Source: CAZNPH01 sp964574985 (GTDB lineage Bacteria > Bacteroidota > Bacteroidia > Bacteroidales > SM23-62). Taken from it: a stretch of 64,000 nt of DNA. The DNA is taken from the NCBI GenBank assembly GCA_964574985.1, contig CAZNPH010000015.1:1-64000 (forward strand). The letters run 5' to 3'. The notes beneath the pieces were generated by a model, which ran no database searches, was not told where the DNA came from, and saw nothing but the letters and a program-made list of their open reading frames with translations. The translations under genes and the position numbers were made by a program. Position 1 is the stretch's first letter. Each line of letters starts with the position of its first letter. Positions 50,793-60,897 of this stretch are shown in pieces.

Positions 50793-53672
50793 TCATTTGC
50801 AGATCTCTGCCAGTTGTTTGAAATCCAGTTTTACCCGGGGATTGAATTTTTCACTTTGCATGTAGGCAGATAAACTTGACAGCAGCTGTCTTGCCTCCGG
50901 CCTGTTTTCCAGTCCGTTTATCAGGTCGGTCCCGCTGACCAGGATCCTGCCGTTTTCCACCCTGGCTTCGAACAGCAAAGCAAGCCGGCGGTTGGTTACC
51001 CAGTCGTCGATGATCCGTACGATGGGTTTGAGTGTAGCCGGAAAATCATCCAGCCGGATGGCACCGGCATGGCTCATGGCATCCCACCACTGCCAGTTGG
51101 AATGATATTCGGTGGGAAATCCCTCCAGGGCGGGATGACCGGGATCGCACAGAATACCCAGGGTATGGGGCTTTTGGCCCCGGGTCCACACCGTGTTCCA
51201 GAAAATACTGGAAAATCCGAGTCCGGTCTCCCCGCCTTGGCCTTCTTTTACCCGGCCTTTTCCCAGACTCAGCAGGATGCTTTCCCCGCGTTCCAGGGCC
51301 TGCCTGGTTTTTTCATCCAGCTTTTCCACAACGGTGATGACAGGATCTTCAATAATGTTCTTGTTCGGGGGATATATCCACAGGTCCCAGCTGTTGGCAT
51401 AATTGGACAGTTTTACTTCCAGGGTAATTTTTTCGGGATGGCCGGTTTGAGGGAAACGGTACCGGATGATGCCCAGGTTGATGCCATTGCCCACCGGAAT
51501 GTCCCGGGCGCCCAGTGTCCCGTTGGCCAGCATCCGGCCGTTTTCACCGGTGATGTTCCAGACGGGATTCACGGAAGCCATCGTGCCCGCACTGAAATTG
51601 GCTGCTTCCACCCGGGCCGTCATTTCTTCACCCTGGGTATAGATCATTTTATCCAGTCGTACAAGGGGAACCACTTCATTGCAGAAACGGCTGTACTCCT
51701 CCGGCGATATGTATCCTTTTTCATCCCAGAAAGGATCCAGGATGCCCACCAGCGCGGTGCCCTGACCCGGGAAATCATGCAGGTCCAGCAGTTGGAAACC
51801 GCTGAGTCCGGGTGTGCGCAATGCCGCTTCTATATCCGCCTTGTAGCAAAGGGCCTGGAGTTTGCCCGAAGCCATCAGGAAGCGGTCCGCCAGATGGCCC
51901 ATTTGGCTGGCATGCAGACTCTCCCGGAAAATCTCAAAGTTCCTGGCTTTCAGTACACCTGTGTATTTTTCCATTTCATTGAAATTCGGATACACACACC
52001 ACTGTCCGATCTCATGGCTGACCACGGGGATGCCGTCGCCGGGCAAACGACCGGTCCAGTCATAACCTGTTTTTGGAGGTTCGGCATTGATGATGCTGTT
52101 CAGCCCTTCCCCCCAGCGCTGGATCCTGGGATCGGGGATGTTGTGGTAATCATTCTCCGGAATGGCCGGCCAGCCGGCAGCACTGGTATAGATCCTCCGG
52201 TTGTCCCTTTCTTTCCAGCTTTTTACAAAATCTGACAGGAAGGATTCATGGTTCGGTCCGCCAGGTTCATTTCCATAGGCCATCAAACAGAATGAGGGGT
52301 GGTTGCCGTATTCCCGCACGATGCGCCGGCTTTCCTCCAGGATATAATCGTCAATGGGCTTGCCGTCGCCCAGGGTGGTGGTCTGGTTGGCCCATGAGGA
52401 ACACTCCACCTGCAGGTAGATCCCCGCCTGGTCTGCCGCAATGAATGCGGCTTCGGGAGGGCACCATGAATGAAAACGCACATGGTTCAGTCCGTGCTCC
52501 CCGATGATCCGGAAGATCCTTTGCCAGTCCGCCACGCGGGTCGACGGATACCCGGACAGTGGAAAGATCGCACATTCCAAAGTGCCCCGGAGGAACAACC
52601 GGCGGCCGTTCATGGTCAGATGATTGCCCTCCCGCCGGACCTTCCGGAGTCCGAACACCTCAGACCTGCTCACTTCCCCGCCCTCGAATCTGAATATTGC
52701 CTGAAAGGTATACAGGTTGGGTTGGAACTCGTCCCAGAGCAGGGCGTCCTCCCCCATCGGATAATCCATTTCCAATTCATTGGTTCCCGGTGCCAGCCGG
52801 ATGTCCTTTTTGATCTTATCCGGAGCGTGATTCCGTTCCGCATTATTGCTTCCTGCACTCAGGACAAGCTGTCCGTTTTCTTCCCGGCCTGACCCGTTCT
52901 GTATGGTGGCCCTGACCCGCAGGGAGCGGACTTCGACATCGGGGAAGATCTGCAGTTCATCGATGGATATTTTTTTTTCTGCTTTCAGGCATATTTTCCC
53001 GGCGATCCCGTTCCAGTTGGTCTGTGTGTGGTCGGTCACGCTGTGGGAATTGTGGCCCACATCGACCTTGTCCAGGCGGTTGTCGATCCGGATGGTGATG
53101 GTATGGCTTCCCGGGTCCTCCGCTATTGCAGTCAGATCATAACGGTGGGGGGTGGCCAGACTGTTGGCCGATCCTATCCTGGTGCCGTTTACCCAGACCG
53201 TGGTTTGCCAGTGGGGACGTTCCAGGAAAAGAAGGATCCTTTTGTCTGTCCATTCACCGGGGATGCTGATTTTCCGCTGGTACCAGGCCGCTCCCAAATA
53301 TTTTTTTACCGGCTGCAAACCAAAAGGGAACCGGATATTTTCCGGGTCTGCAAAAGGGGCATAATTTGGATCCCTGTGCCATACGGCTGCCTTCACATCA
53401 CCGGTCCACTGTGTTTCCAGGGTAATCTCATTGCCCAGTCCGTTTGACGCCATGGATCCAGGCAATTCAACTTCCCCGGAAAGTTCTTGCAGGAACCATT
53501 TTTCGCTTTCCCCCACATCATGCGGATCGGTCCGGAAATTCCAGGTCCCCTGCAGGTCAATGGCTTGTTCTCCGGGTGACCGGCAGGCCGATACCAAAAT
53601 GGTCAAGGTCAAAATAACAAGGGTCATAAAGGTCAGATTTGCAATGTTCAGGAATGATTTGAGGTTTGTCAT
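50793..53672 (-). CDS. GH2 family beta-glycosidase, lipoprotein
   Basis: This 959-residue enzyme has a lipoprotein signal (LVILTLTILVSACRSPGEQ). Next comes the GH2 sugar-binding jelly roll (~40-220; WYQRKISIPGEW, WVNGTRIGSANSL), an Ig-like domain (~230-345), and the TIM barrel (~350-650) with acid/base Glu in AYGNEPGGP (~468) and nucleophile Glu in VSHEIGQW (~553). C-terminal beta domains follow. Length is above that of a minimal GH2. Among GH2 enzymes it could be a beta-galactosidase, glucuronidase or mannosidase; the sequence does not decide. The active site is complete. It is divergent from the esterase gene, with 94 bp between. Confidence 0.85.
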   Translation of the reverse strand: MTNLKSFLNIANLTFMTLVILTLTILVSACRSPGEQAIDLQGTWNFRTDPHDVGESEKWFLQELSGEVELPGSMASNGLGNEITLETQWTGDVKAAVWHRDPNYAPFADPENIRFPFGLQPVKKYLGAAWYQRKISIPGEWTDKRILLFLERPHWQTTVWVNGTRIGSANSLATPHRYDLTAIAEDPGSHTITIRIDNRLDKVDVGHNSHSVTDHTQTNWNGIAGKICLKAEKKISIDELQIFPDVEVRSLRVRATIQNGSGREENGQLVLSAGSNNAERNHAPDKIKKDIRLAPGTNELEMDYPMGEDALLWDEFQPNLYTFQAIFRFEGGEVSRSEVFGLRKVRREGNHLTMNGRRLFLRGTLECAIFPLSGYPSTRVADWQRIFRIIGEHGLNHVRFHSWCPPEAAFIAADQAGIYLQVECSSWANQTTTLGDGKPIDDYILEESRRIVREYGNHPSFCLMAYGNEPGGPNHESFLSDFVKSWKERDNRRIYTSAAGWPAIPENDYHNIPDPRIQRWGEGLNSIINAEPPKTGYDWTGRLPGDGIPVVSHEIGQWCVYPNFNEMEKYTGVLKARNFEIFRESLHASQMGHLADRFLMASGKLQALCYKADIEAALRTPGLSGFQLLDLHDFPGQGTALVGILDPFWDEKGYISPEEYSRFCNEVVPLVRLDKMIYTQGEEMTARVEAANFSAGTMASVNPVWNITGENGRMLANGTLGARDIPVGNGINLGIIRYRFPQTGHPEKITLEVKLSNYANSWDLWIYPPNKNIIEDPVITVVEKLDEKTRQALERGESILLSLGKGRVKEGQGGETGLGFSSIFWNTVWTRGQKPHTLGILCDPGHPALEGFPTEYHSNWQWWDAMSHAGAIRLDDFPATLKPIVRIIDDWVTNRRLALLFEARVENGRILVSGTDLINGLENRPEARQLLSSLSAYMQSEKFNPRVKLDFKQLAEICK

Positions 53673-53716
53673 GGTGCTGTGTTTTTATTCGTGATATGGT
53701 TTCTGACAGTTTTTTC

Positions 53717-53724
53717 TAAATTTG
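53717..53724 (+). promoter_or_regulatory. Promoter candidate for the esterase-peptidase operon
   Basis: TAAATTTG matches the Bacteroidota -7 box TAnnTTTG and stands 42 bp upstream of the ATG at 53767, in the divergent spacer with the GH2 gene. The -33 region is not clearly conserved. Confidence 0.35.
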
Positions 53725-53766
53725 GGAAAATAATTTCCGGTAAATCATCAACCAAACCCAAAAGAT

Positions 53767-55701
53767 ATGAAAAACATTCTGATTTTTTTGGCGGCAGTCC
53801 TTCATAGCTGCAATATTATGACGGTCAATGCCCAGTTGCTTCATGAACCCGAAGTGGATGAGCAGAAACGGGCAACATTCACGGTGAATGCTCCCAATGC
53901 CCGGGAGGTCAAGGTTATCAGCAAAAGCGATTCCATGGCCATGGGAGCCCCGGAGTATGATATGACCAGAAACGAAGAAGGCATCTGGACGGTAACCACC
54001 AGGCCCTGCCGGACCGGATTGCATTATTATGAGCTGAGCATCGACGGTGCCCGGTTTTCCGATCCCCGGAGCCATATGTACTTCGGATGGGGGAAATGGA
54101 CCAGTTGCCTGGAGGTTCCCGATGGAAACATAGATTTCTATCATCCGAAGGATGTCCCCCGCGGGGAGATCCTTTGCCACTGGTATCCCTCGAAGGTCAC
54201 CGGCACCACCAGAAAATGCCTGGTGTATACACCGCCCGGGTATCAGAAAGAGACCCGCAGGCGGTACCCGGTGCTCTACCTGCAGCACGGGGCGGGTGAA
54301 AGCCAGCTCGGATGGACCATGCAGGGAAAGGTGAATTTCATCATGGACAACCTGATAGCGGAAGGGCAGGTGACCCCCATGATTATCGTGATGGACAACG
54401 GATATGCACCGGACCCGGAGGCAGAGAATCCCTACAGGCCGCGTGGGGAAGACAACCGGTTCGAAGACAACCTGCTTCAGGTCCTGATCCCGGAGATCGA
54501 TTCCTGTTTCCGCACCTTGCCGTCTGCTGAAACCCGGGCGCTGGCCGGACTCTCCATGGGTGGGGGGCAGGCCCTGAGGATCGGACTGCCCCATCCGGAA
54601 GTATTCGGTTCGGTGGGAACTTTCAGTGGCGGTGGCGGCCGTAGAGGAACATTCGATGTGAAAACATCCTATGGCGGGGTATTTAAGGACACCGGCAGGT
54701 TCAACGAGGCATTCAGTTTATTTTTCATCGGTTGCGGGACCCTTGAACGGGGTTACCAGGCCATGAAATCAATGCACGAAACACTCTCTGAACATGGAGT
54801 CAGGAATGTATGGTCGGGACCGGTGGGATCCCATGAATGGCAGGTTTGGCGCCATCATTTGCATGATTTTGCCGGGCATGTTTTCGAGCCCCGCAAACTG
54901 GCCGGCGGATTTGCGTTTACCGAAGGCCCGGCCGTTGACGCTGAGGGCAATGTTTATTTCTCGGATATACCCAACAATAAGATACTGAAATGGACCACGG
55001 ACGGAAAGCTTGAGACGGTCCGTGAGAACAGCGGGGGGGCAAACGGACTCTTTTTCGATGCCCGGGGCAATCTGCTGGCCTGCGAAGGGGGCAACCGCCG
55101 CATCACTTCCATGGACAAGGAAGGCAACATCACCGTGATCACCGGTGAGTATAAAAGAAAGAAATACAACCAGACCAATGACCTCTGGATACATCCTTCG
55201 GGAGGAATCTATTTTACTGATCCTGCCTATGGAAGGAGTGAAGAGGAGATCGAACAGGACGGGATGCACGTATATTACATAACGCCCGACCGCAGGAAGG
55301 TTATCCGGGTATGCGAATGCATGAAAAGACCCAACGGGATCATCGGCACGCCCGACGGAAAGACGCTTTATGTTACGGATCATGGAGGCGGCATGACCTG
55401 GAAATTCCGGATCAGTCAGGATGGCACACTGAATTACAAAACAGGGTTCGTCAGAATGGGCTGTGACGGAATGACCATGGATGAAAAGGAAAATGTCTAT
55501 TTGACCAACCTTGAGAGCAATTCAATTGACGTTTACTCCCCGGAGGGATTTCTGGTGCAATCGATCAAAGTGCCGGAAAGGCCGGCCAATGTGTGCTTCG
55601 GAGGAGAGGACCTGCAAACCCTTTTTATTACCGCACAGACGTCCCTGTATTCGATCAGGATGCATGTAAAAGGAGCACAGGGCCAAAAACCGCTGCCATG
55701 A
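53767..55701 (+). CDS. Esterase (CE1-like) fused to SMP-30/gluconolactonase
   Basis: This 644-residue exported protein has a signal peptide (~1-22), a CBM48-like N-domain (~25-125; FTVNAPNAREVKVI) and an enterochelin esterase/CE1 alpha/beta-hydrolase (~130-380). That hydrolase has YPVLYLQHGAGE and the nucleophile Ser in LAGLSMGGGQA (~262); HEWQVWRHH carries the likely catalytic His. A six-bladed SMP-30/gluconolactonase domain follows (~385-640), with FTEGPAVDAEGNVYFSDI, PNGIIGTPDGKTLYVTDH and CDGMTMDEKENVYLTN, the metal-site Glu, Asn and Asp. The fusion suggests cleavage of an ester-linked sugar followed by lactone opening. Its stop overlaps the next gene's ATG (ATGA). Confidence 0.85.
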   Translation: MKNILIFLAAVLHSCNIMTVNAQLLHEPEVDEQKRATFTVNAPNAREVKVISKSDSMAMGAPEYDMTRNEEGIWTVTTRPCRTGLHYYELSIDGARFSDPRSHMYFGWGKWTSCLEVPDGNIDFYHPKDVPRGEILCHWYPSKVTGTTRKCLVYTPPGYQKETRRRYPVLYLQHGAGESQLGWTMQGKVNFIMDNLIAEGQVTPMIIVMDNGYAPDPEAENPYRPRGEDNRFEDNLLQVLIPEIDSCFRTLPSAETRALAGLSMGGGQALRIGLPHPEVFGSVGTFSGGGGRRGTFDVKTSYGGVFKDTGRFNEAFSLFFIGCGTLERGYQAMKSMHETLSEHGVRNVWSGPVGSHEWQVWRHHLHDFAGHVFEPRKLAGGFAFTEGPAVDAEGNVYFSDIPNNKILKWTTDGKLETVRENSGGANGLFFDARGNLLACEGGNRRITSMDKEGNITVITGEYKRKKYNQTNDLWIHPSGGIYFTDPAYGRSEEEIEQDGMHVYYITPDRRKVIRVCECMKRPNGIIGTPDGKTLYVTDHGGGMTWKFRISQDGTLNYKTGFVRMGCDGMTMDEKENVYLTNLESNSIDVYSPEGFLVQSIKVPERPANVCFGGEDLQTLFITAQTSLYSIRMHVKGAQGQKPLP

Positions 55702-57794
55702 AAATGGTGAACATACTTATTTTTTTTTGTTTCACAGGTATGATATTGAACGGATGCAGGCAGGGACCGGATGATGCAGGGGAATCAGGTGATCCCCATC
55801 TCTGGCTGGAAGATATCCGGGGAGAAAAGGCCCTGGATTGGGTAAGGGCACAAAACAAACTGACCGCCAGGGCATTTGCCGGCAAGACTTTGTTCGATTC
55901 CTTGCAGGAGCGGTTCCTGGATGCCTTCAATTCGGATGAAAGGATCCCCCAGCCCTCCATTGCCGGGGAATATGTCTACAACCTATGGCAGGACGAGCAG
56001 AACGTACGCGGCCTCTGGAGGCGGATGCCCCTGAACGATTACATTGCCGGCAGGGATGCATGGGAAGTGGTGCTGGATGTGGATGATCTGTCAGAAAAGG
56101 AAGGGAGGAAATGGGTTTTCGGAGGGGCGGTCTGGCTCGCCCCGGAAAATCGCTATTGCCTTGTTTCATTGTCCGAAGGGGGAAAGGATGCCAGTGAGAT
56201 ACGGGAATTCGATCCGGAGTCCAAAACCTTTGTTGAGCAAGGATTTTTTCTTCCCGAGAGCAAAGGTGGCGCTTCCTGGCTTGACAACAACACCCTGCTG
56301 GTGAGTACGGATTTCGGAAAAGGCAGCATGACCACATCGGGGTATCCCCGGATGGCCAGGAAGTGGGAACGCGGTACATCCCTTGATGAGGCGGAATTGA
56401 TCCATGAAGCGGATTCGGCGGTTGCAGGGGTGTGGCCCATGACCTTTTACGATCATCAGAAACGTTATGCCTTTGTGTATATCTGGAAATCCGCATTCGA
56501 AACGGAAATGTACAGATTGTCGGGGGACGCGGTGCAAAAAGTTGATTATCCCCCGGATGCGGAACTGGCCGGATTTCACAAGAACCAGATGATCCTGGCC
56601 CTGCAGGCGGACTGGGAAACGGGGGAAGAGGTGCACCGGGCAGGCACGCTGGTCAGTTTCGACCTGGATGATTTTATGGCCGGCAACGGACAGATCCAAA
56701 CCATTTACCGGCCCGGTGAGCATTCTGCATATGTATCCACAAGCACATGCAGGGATTTCATTGTGGTGAATACCTTAGAGAATGTCAGGAACAAGCTCAG
56801 GCAGTTCCGCTTCGAAGGCGGGAACTGGAGGGAAACAGATGTTGAAACTCCCGGATCGGGAAGCATTTCCCGGATCGCCTCCGGCAGTCAGTCGGATCAT
56901 TACTTTTTCCGGTTCAGCAGTCTGATCACCCCGCCCACCCTGTATCACGGGAAACAGGAAAGCATCAGAAAAGTGATGAGCCTGAAAGGGTTTTTCAATA
57001 CGGAAGAACTTGTGCTTGAGCAGTTTGAAGCGGTGTCCAAAGACGGGACGCATGTTCCCTACTTCATCGTGCACCGTCAGGATATGGCGTTTGACGGCAA
57101 AAATCCTGCCCTGATCTGGGCCTACGGAGGATTCAATATCGCCGAACAGCCCGATTACAGCTTTACGGTGGGTATCGGCTGGCTCGAAAAGGGCGGGGTA
57201 TATGTACTGGCTAACATCCGGGGCGGGGGAGAATTCGGTCCCGAGTGGCATCAGTCCGCCATGAAAGAAAAAAGGCAGAACGCCTATGATGATTTTTTCG
57301 CGGTATCGGAGGACCTGATCCGCAGAAAGATCACTTCCCCGGAATATCTCGGGGCTTTCGGCTGGAGCAACGGAGGACTGCTGGCCGGGGTGGCCTTTAC
57401 CCAGCGCCCGGGTCTGTATGAAGCCGTGGTGGCGGGTGCCCCCCTGCTGGACATGAAACGGTATTCAAAGATGCTGGCCGGTGCCAGCTGGATGGGAGAA
57501 TACGGGAATCCCGATGATCCGGAGCAATGGGCTTTCCTGAAGAAGTATTCCCCCTACCACAATCTTTCCCCGGAAAAGGAATATCCCCGCGTCCTGTTTG
57601 TGACCTCCACCATGGACGACCGTGTGCATCCGGGCCACGCCCGGAAAATGGCGGCCAGAATGAAGGACATGGGACATGAATTCTATTACCACGAAACCAT
57701 TGAAGGGGGGCATGGCGCAGCATCCACCAACAAGCAGCGGGCGTACATGTATGCCCTGATCTATACCTATCTGCATGAAAAGCTGATGAAATGA
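55698..57794 (+). CDS. Prolyl oligopeptidase family serine peptidase (S9A), lipoprotein
   Basis: This 698-residue protein starts at ATG 55698 (MKMVNILIFFCFTG, ATGA overlap with the esterase gene), with a lipoprotein cysteine in MILNGCRQG. The open frame upstream to 55593 lies inside the esterase gene and is ignored. The N-terminal POP segment (DPHLWLEDIRGEKALDWVRA) is followed by a seven-bladed propeller (~100-400) and the catalytic domain (~420-698). The catalytic residues are Ser in FGWSNGGLLAG (~556), Asp in TMDDRVHPGHA (~640) and His in IEGGHGAAS (~670). It is complete and probably periplasmic, cutting short peptides after proline. Confidence 0.92.
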   Translation: MKMVNILIFFCFTGMILNGCRQGPDDAGESGDPHLWLEDIRGEKALDWVRAQNKLTARAFAGKTLFDSLQERFLDAFNSDERIPQPSIAGEYVYNLWQDEQNVRGLWRRMPLNDYIAGRDAWEVVLDVDDLSEKEGRKWVFGGAVWLAPENRYCLVSLSEGGKDASEIREFDPESKTFVEQGFFLPESKGGASWLDNNTLLVSTDFGKGSMTTSGYPRMARKWERGTSLDEAELIHEADSAVAGVWPMTFYDHQKRYAFVYIWKSAFETEMYRLSGDAVQKVDYPPDAELAGFHKNQMILALQADWETGEEVHRAGTLVSFDLDDFMAGNGQIQTIYRPGEHSAYVSTSTCRDFIVVNTLENVRNKLRQFRFEGGNWRETDVETPGSGSISRIASGSQSDHYFFRFSSLITPPTLYHGKQESIRKVMSLKGFFNTEELVLEQFEAVSKDGTHVPYFIVHRQDMAFDGKNPALIWAYGGFNIAEQPDYSFTVGIGWLEKGGVYVLANIRGGGEFGPEWHQSAMKEKRQNAYDDFFAVSEDLIRRKITSPEYLGAFGWSNGGLLAGVAFTQRPGLYEAVVAGAPLLDMKRYSKMLAGASWMGEYGNPDDPEQWAFLKKYSPYHNLSPEKEYPRVLFVTSTMDDRVHPGHARKMAARMKDMGHEFYYHETIEGGHGAASTNKQRAYMYALIYTYLHEKLMK

Positions 57795-57798
57795 CCCG

Positions 57799-58333
57799 AT
57801 GACTGGATATTTCCTGATGGCGGCAGGCGGAACAATTTTTCTGCTGGTGGCTATGTATTCCGGCAAAAGGAGAAGGCTGGACCGATGGGAAGCCGCATTA
57901 TTGATGATGCCTTCTTGTCTTAATGCACAGCAGGATACAACACGGATCATCATGCAGAAGGACATTCCGTTGTCCCTGGTGGTGAAACATGACGGGACGG
58001 AGTTTGTCGGCAGGATCCTGAGCCGGGACCAGCGGGAGATCCTGATCGAAACCGAGGAAATGGGCCGTTTTTATATCCCCATCCATGTGATCCGTTACAT
58101 CACCGAACTGCCTGAAACGGATTTCCGGACTGGCAAAGATCGGGGAAAATATCTCTTTCGTCGGCGATTCGTTTATCTATGCCGGAGAAGATCCTTTTGC
58201 CGTTATTGTTCCCGGACTCCGTTTCAGCCGCAACCGGAAAGGCGCTTTTCAGTTCTGTTTTGCCGGACTGGTCATTGAGGGGGAAGCCGTTCCCTTTCCG
58301 ATGCCCTTTGTCAGCTGGTTTATCAAGATATGA
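57799..58333 (+). pseudogene. Frameshifted hypothetical membrane/outer-surface protein
   Basis: The first frame has a membrane segment (FLMAAGGTIFLLVAMYSGK), then KHDGTEFVGRILSRDQREIL with IETEEMGRFYIPIHVIRYIT, a small domain seen in many Bacteroidota hypothetical proteins. At about 58130 the frame shifts, and the C-terminal part GENISFVGDSFIYAGEDPFA, then FCFAGLVIEGEAVPFPMPFV and SWFIKI, appears, ending at TGA 58331-58333. Most of the middle beta-rich region expected for this family is missing. It lies 4 bp after the peptidase gene. Confidence 0.6.
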
Positions 58334-58393
58334 ACCGTCCTTTTTCCGGGGGAGCGGTCCGGGTCTTGCCCGGATTACGCAAAGGCGGCTTGT

Positions 58394-60886
58394 TCAACGG
58401 ATGTCATAGGTGACATTCGCTTCCGTTTCGAACACAATGTCCCTTCCGTCCGTTTTGTAGCGGATATTTTCCCCGTCCCGGGTAACCATGGGCAGGGTTT
58501 CCTGCGACCACCGGATCCTGCAGGGGGTGCCGCACAGACTGGTAACGGATGCATTGATCCCGTCCCCGGGCTGTTTGTGGGCTGAAACCATGAATCCGCC
58601 GCGAGCCCGGAGGTTCCTGAAAGATGCATATTGGTCCTCCGGCCAGAAAGGAAAAAACCGGATAACATTTCCCTGGCTCTGAAGGAGCATTTCGGCGATC
58701 CCCAGGATGGGCATGTACTGGTTTTCCACGATCCTCCAGGAATAGGTGTGGGCGATGCGCATGTAGACTTCTTCTCCGGTGGCGTACGGACTGAATTGCC
58801 CGCTCCGGAATGTATGATCGAGCAGGAGTCTGCGGATCTCCGGGTATTTCTCTGTCATGCCCATCCGGATGAAGGGCATGACAGTCGCTTCCCCGTGAAA
58901 TGTTCCCAGCATCCTCATCCGGTCAGGCAATCCCGACATGTCCACGTGGCTGAGCAAATCACGCACCGCGGCTGTCAGTCCGTCTTCCTCGTCTCCCTGA
59001 AGATGTTCCCCCGGGAAAACGGGCCATCCCCCGCATCCCCAGCGTGAATATCTTGCATGATACAGATAATCGCCAAAGTCGGGCCAGACCTTTTCCCAAT
59101 CCTTGCACAACGCGTACCAACCTTTCCCGTCCTTCCATCCGTACTCGATTTCGGGAATCCGCCCCAGGCATTCCTTCCAGCGTTCGCGTTCCTTCCGGTC
59201 AACCCCCAGGATCATGGATGCGGATACGGCGGACTGGAATGCTTTGGGGAACATGATCAGGTCGGTAGTTACATTCCGGTTTCCGACGAAACCGGGATAC
59301 CAGCCGGAATCCTCAAGCCGTATGGACGGGTAGATGTCTCCGCTTTCATCCTGGTACTTGTCCAGGTAACTGGCATAGAATTCTGCGGCCTTTCTGATGT
59401 AGGGATACGCATGTTTTTCCAGCCATTCCTTGTCGCAGGTAAACTGGTAATGCTGAAAAAGCATCATGGAGAGCCATCCGGTATGGGCCAGTGCACGGCC
59501 GAACTTATCATGCGTTTTTGCCCTTTCCGGGGGTGCGAAAGGTGCGGTCATCAGGTCGCAGTACACCCCTTCCAGTCCGAACAGCAGGTCTGCCAGATAT
59601 TCGAAAACCGGGATGTGCTGCCTGATCAGTCCGGCAAATACATCATACCACTCGGGATGGTTGACCGGCAGGGCGGGGAAGTACCATTTCTGAACATTGT
59701 GGTTCCAGGTATAGAATCCGTTCCATGCGGTAAAGTCATATATGGGAATATTGGCGTTCAATCCGGGTGCCTGTGCACCGGGTTTGAGATGGCATGCAAA
59801 TCCGAACATGCTCCGGTACCATAGGGCTTCCAGTTCCTCGTCCTCCAGTTCAATGGCCGAAGCCGACCAGAAATCATTCCAGGCATCAATGCTCGACATA
59901 CGCATGTTCTCGTAATGTTCCCGGCCGGCTTGTCCGGCCAGTTCAACCGCCCTGGACAGGGAAGGTGCGGGTCCGTCCCGGTCTGTGGCTATCCCGACCA
60001 TGAAATAGGCCGATTCCCCGTCTTCTATCCGGATGTCTTCTTTCAGCGCATAGGGGAATTTCACCACTCCCCAGACCCTCACCCCGTCACCGTGACCGGG
60101 AAAAGCGGCTGCAAGATGCCAGGAAAAGTCAGCCACACCGTATTTGCCCGGAATGGTCTGGGAAATGGTCTGGGGAACCATGGGAGGATTTTTCCGTACC
60201 TCGGGAGGCGGCATGTCCGCCAGGGCATAATCGGGCATTTTTTCCATGATGATGCTCAGCCAGGGGATCTCTCCCTCTGCAGACAATTTCATCATCAGGC
60301 TGTTTTTCTGCCTGTGAATGAAAGTTTCCACGATCAGTTTCCCGTTCCAGAAACCATACTCCACGGTGAGTATCCCATTGGAAATGTCAACCCTGCTGCT
60401 CAGTTTCGTATCCGAGAGTCCGGGATGTATGATCCGGATTGTGCCCGCGGGTTTCGGCGAAGGGCCCGGATTGCTCTTGCGGACCCAATCCGTGGAGGTG
60501 AGCATTATGTTGTCTGAGATCGTATCCGGATGTCCTTTGGACGCGATAAGGTCATCGTGTTTGAGGGCCGATTCTTCGGTCCGGTTGCGGATCCTGGAGT
60601 CCCATATGTCATTTTTCCCCAGGGTGAGGATCAGTTCGTCATGAAAAACCTGTGCGCTGGCAGCCAGGTCCCCGTTTCCGATCACCAGTCCTTCAAAGGG
60701 ATTGGTCAGTACCCCCTTATGCTCGATGGGAAAAAGGGATGCATTGCCTGCGGGTATGTCACCGTTTGCAGGTGGACGGGAGGCGAAAAGGGGTTGGCCG
60801 GATTGAAAACAGCTCATCAGTCCGCATAAACACACGGCCAGTACCCGGATTTTTACGCTTCGAAAAATTGCCCTGTTCATGATCAT
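58394..60886 (-). CDS. GH95-like glycoside hydrolase
   Basis: This 830-residue exported protein has a signal peptide (KIRVLAVCLCGLMSCFQSG), an N-terminal beta-sandwich (~50-260; PFEGLVIGNGDLAASAQVFH), a linker and an (alpha/alpha)6 barrel (~300-720; IYDFTAWNGFYTWNHNVQKW, GRALAHTGWLSMMLFQHY). A C-terminal beta domain ends in RFFPFWPEDQYASFRNLRAR and GGFMVSAHKQ. The GNGDLA opening and barrel order match GH95 alpha-L-fucosidase-type and relatives, but I cannot assign the catalytic residues securely. The next gene upstream (GH42-like) is in the same direction, 11 bp away. Confidence 0.68.
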   Translation of the reverse strand: MIMNRAIFRSVKIRVLAVCLCGLMSCFQSGQPLFASRPPANGDIPAGNASLFPIEHKGVLTNPFEGLVIGNGDLAASAQVFHDELILTLGKNDIWDSRIRNRTEESALKHDDLIASKGHPDTISDNIMLTSTDWVRKSNPGPSPKPAGTIRIIHPGLSDTKLSSRVDISNGILTVEYGFWNGKLIVETFIHRQKNSLMMKLSAEGEIPWLSIIMEKMPDYALADMPPPEVRKNPPMVPQTISQTIPGKYGVADFSWHLAAAFPGHGDGVRVWGVVKFPYALKEDIRIEDGESAYFMVGIATDRDGPAPSLSRAVELAGQAGREHYENMRMSSIDAWNDFWSASAIELEDEELEALWYRSMFGFACHLKPGAQAPGLNANIPIYDFTAWNGFYTWNHNVQKWYFPALPVNHPEWYDVFAGLIRQHIPVFEYLADLLFGLEGVYCDLMTAPFAPPERAKTHDKFGRALAHTGWLSMMLFQHYQFTCDKEWLEKHAYPYIRKAAEFYASYLDKYQDESGDIYPSIRLEDSGWYPGFVGNRNVTTDLIMFPKAFQSAVSASMILGVDRKERERWKECLGRIPEIEYGWKDGKGWYALCKDWEKVWPDFGDYLYHARYSRWGCGGWPVFPGEHLQGDEEDGLTAAVRDLLSHVDMSGLPDRMRMLGTFHGEATVMPFIRMGMTEKYPEIRRLLLDHTFRSGQFSPYATGEEVYMRIAHTYSWRIVENQYMPILGIAEMLLQSQGNVIRFFPFWPEDQYASFRNLRARGGFMVSAHKQPGDGINASVTSLCGTPCRIRWSQETLPMVTRDGENIRYKTDGRDIVFETEANVTYDIR

Positions 60887-60897
60887 GGTTGTATGGT

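Noticed and set aside
51069..52235. A 388-codon plus-strand frame opposite the GH2 gene
   Set aside because: It is the complement of a strongly conserved GH2 coding region with GC-biased third positions; no domain is visible.
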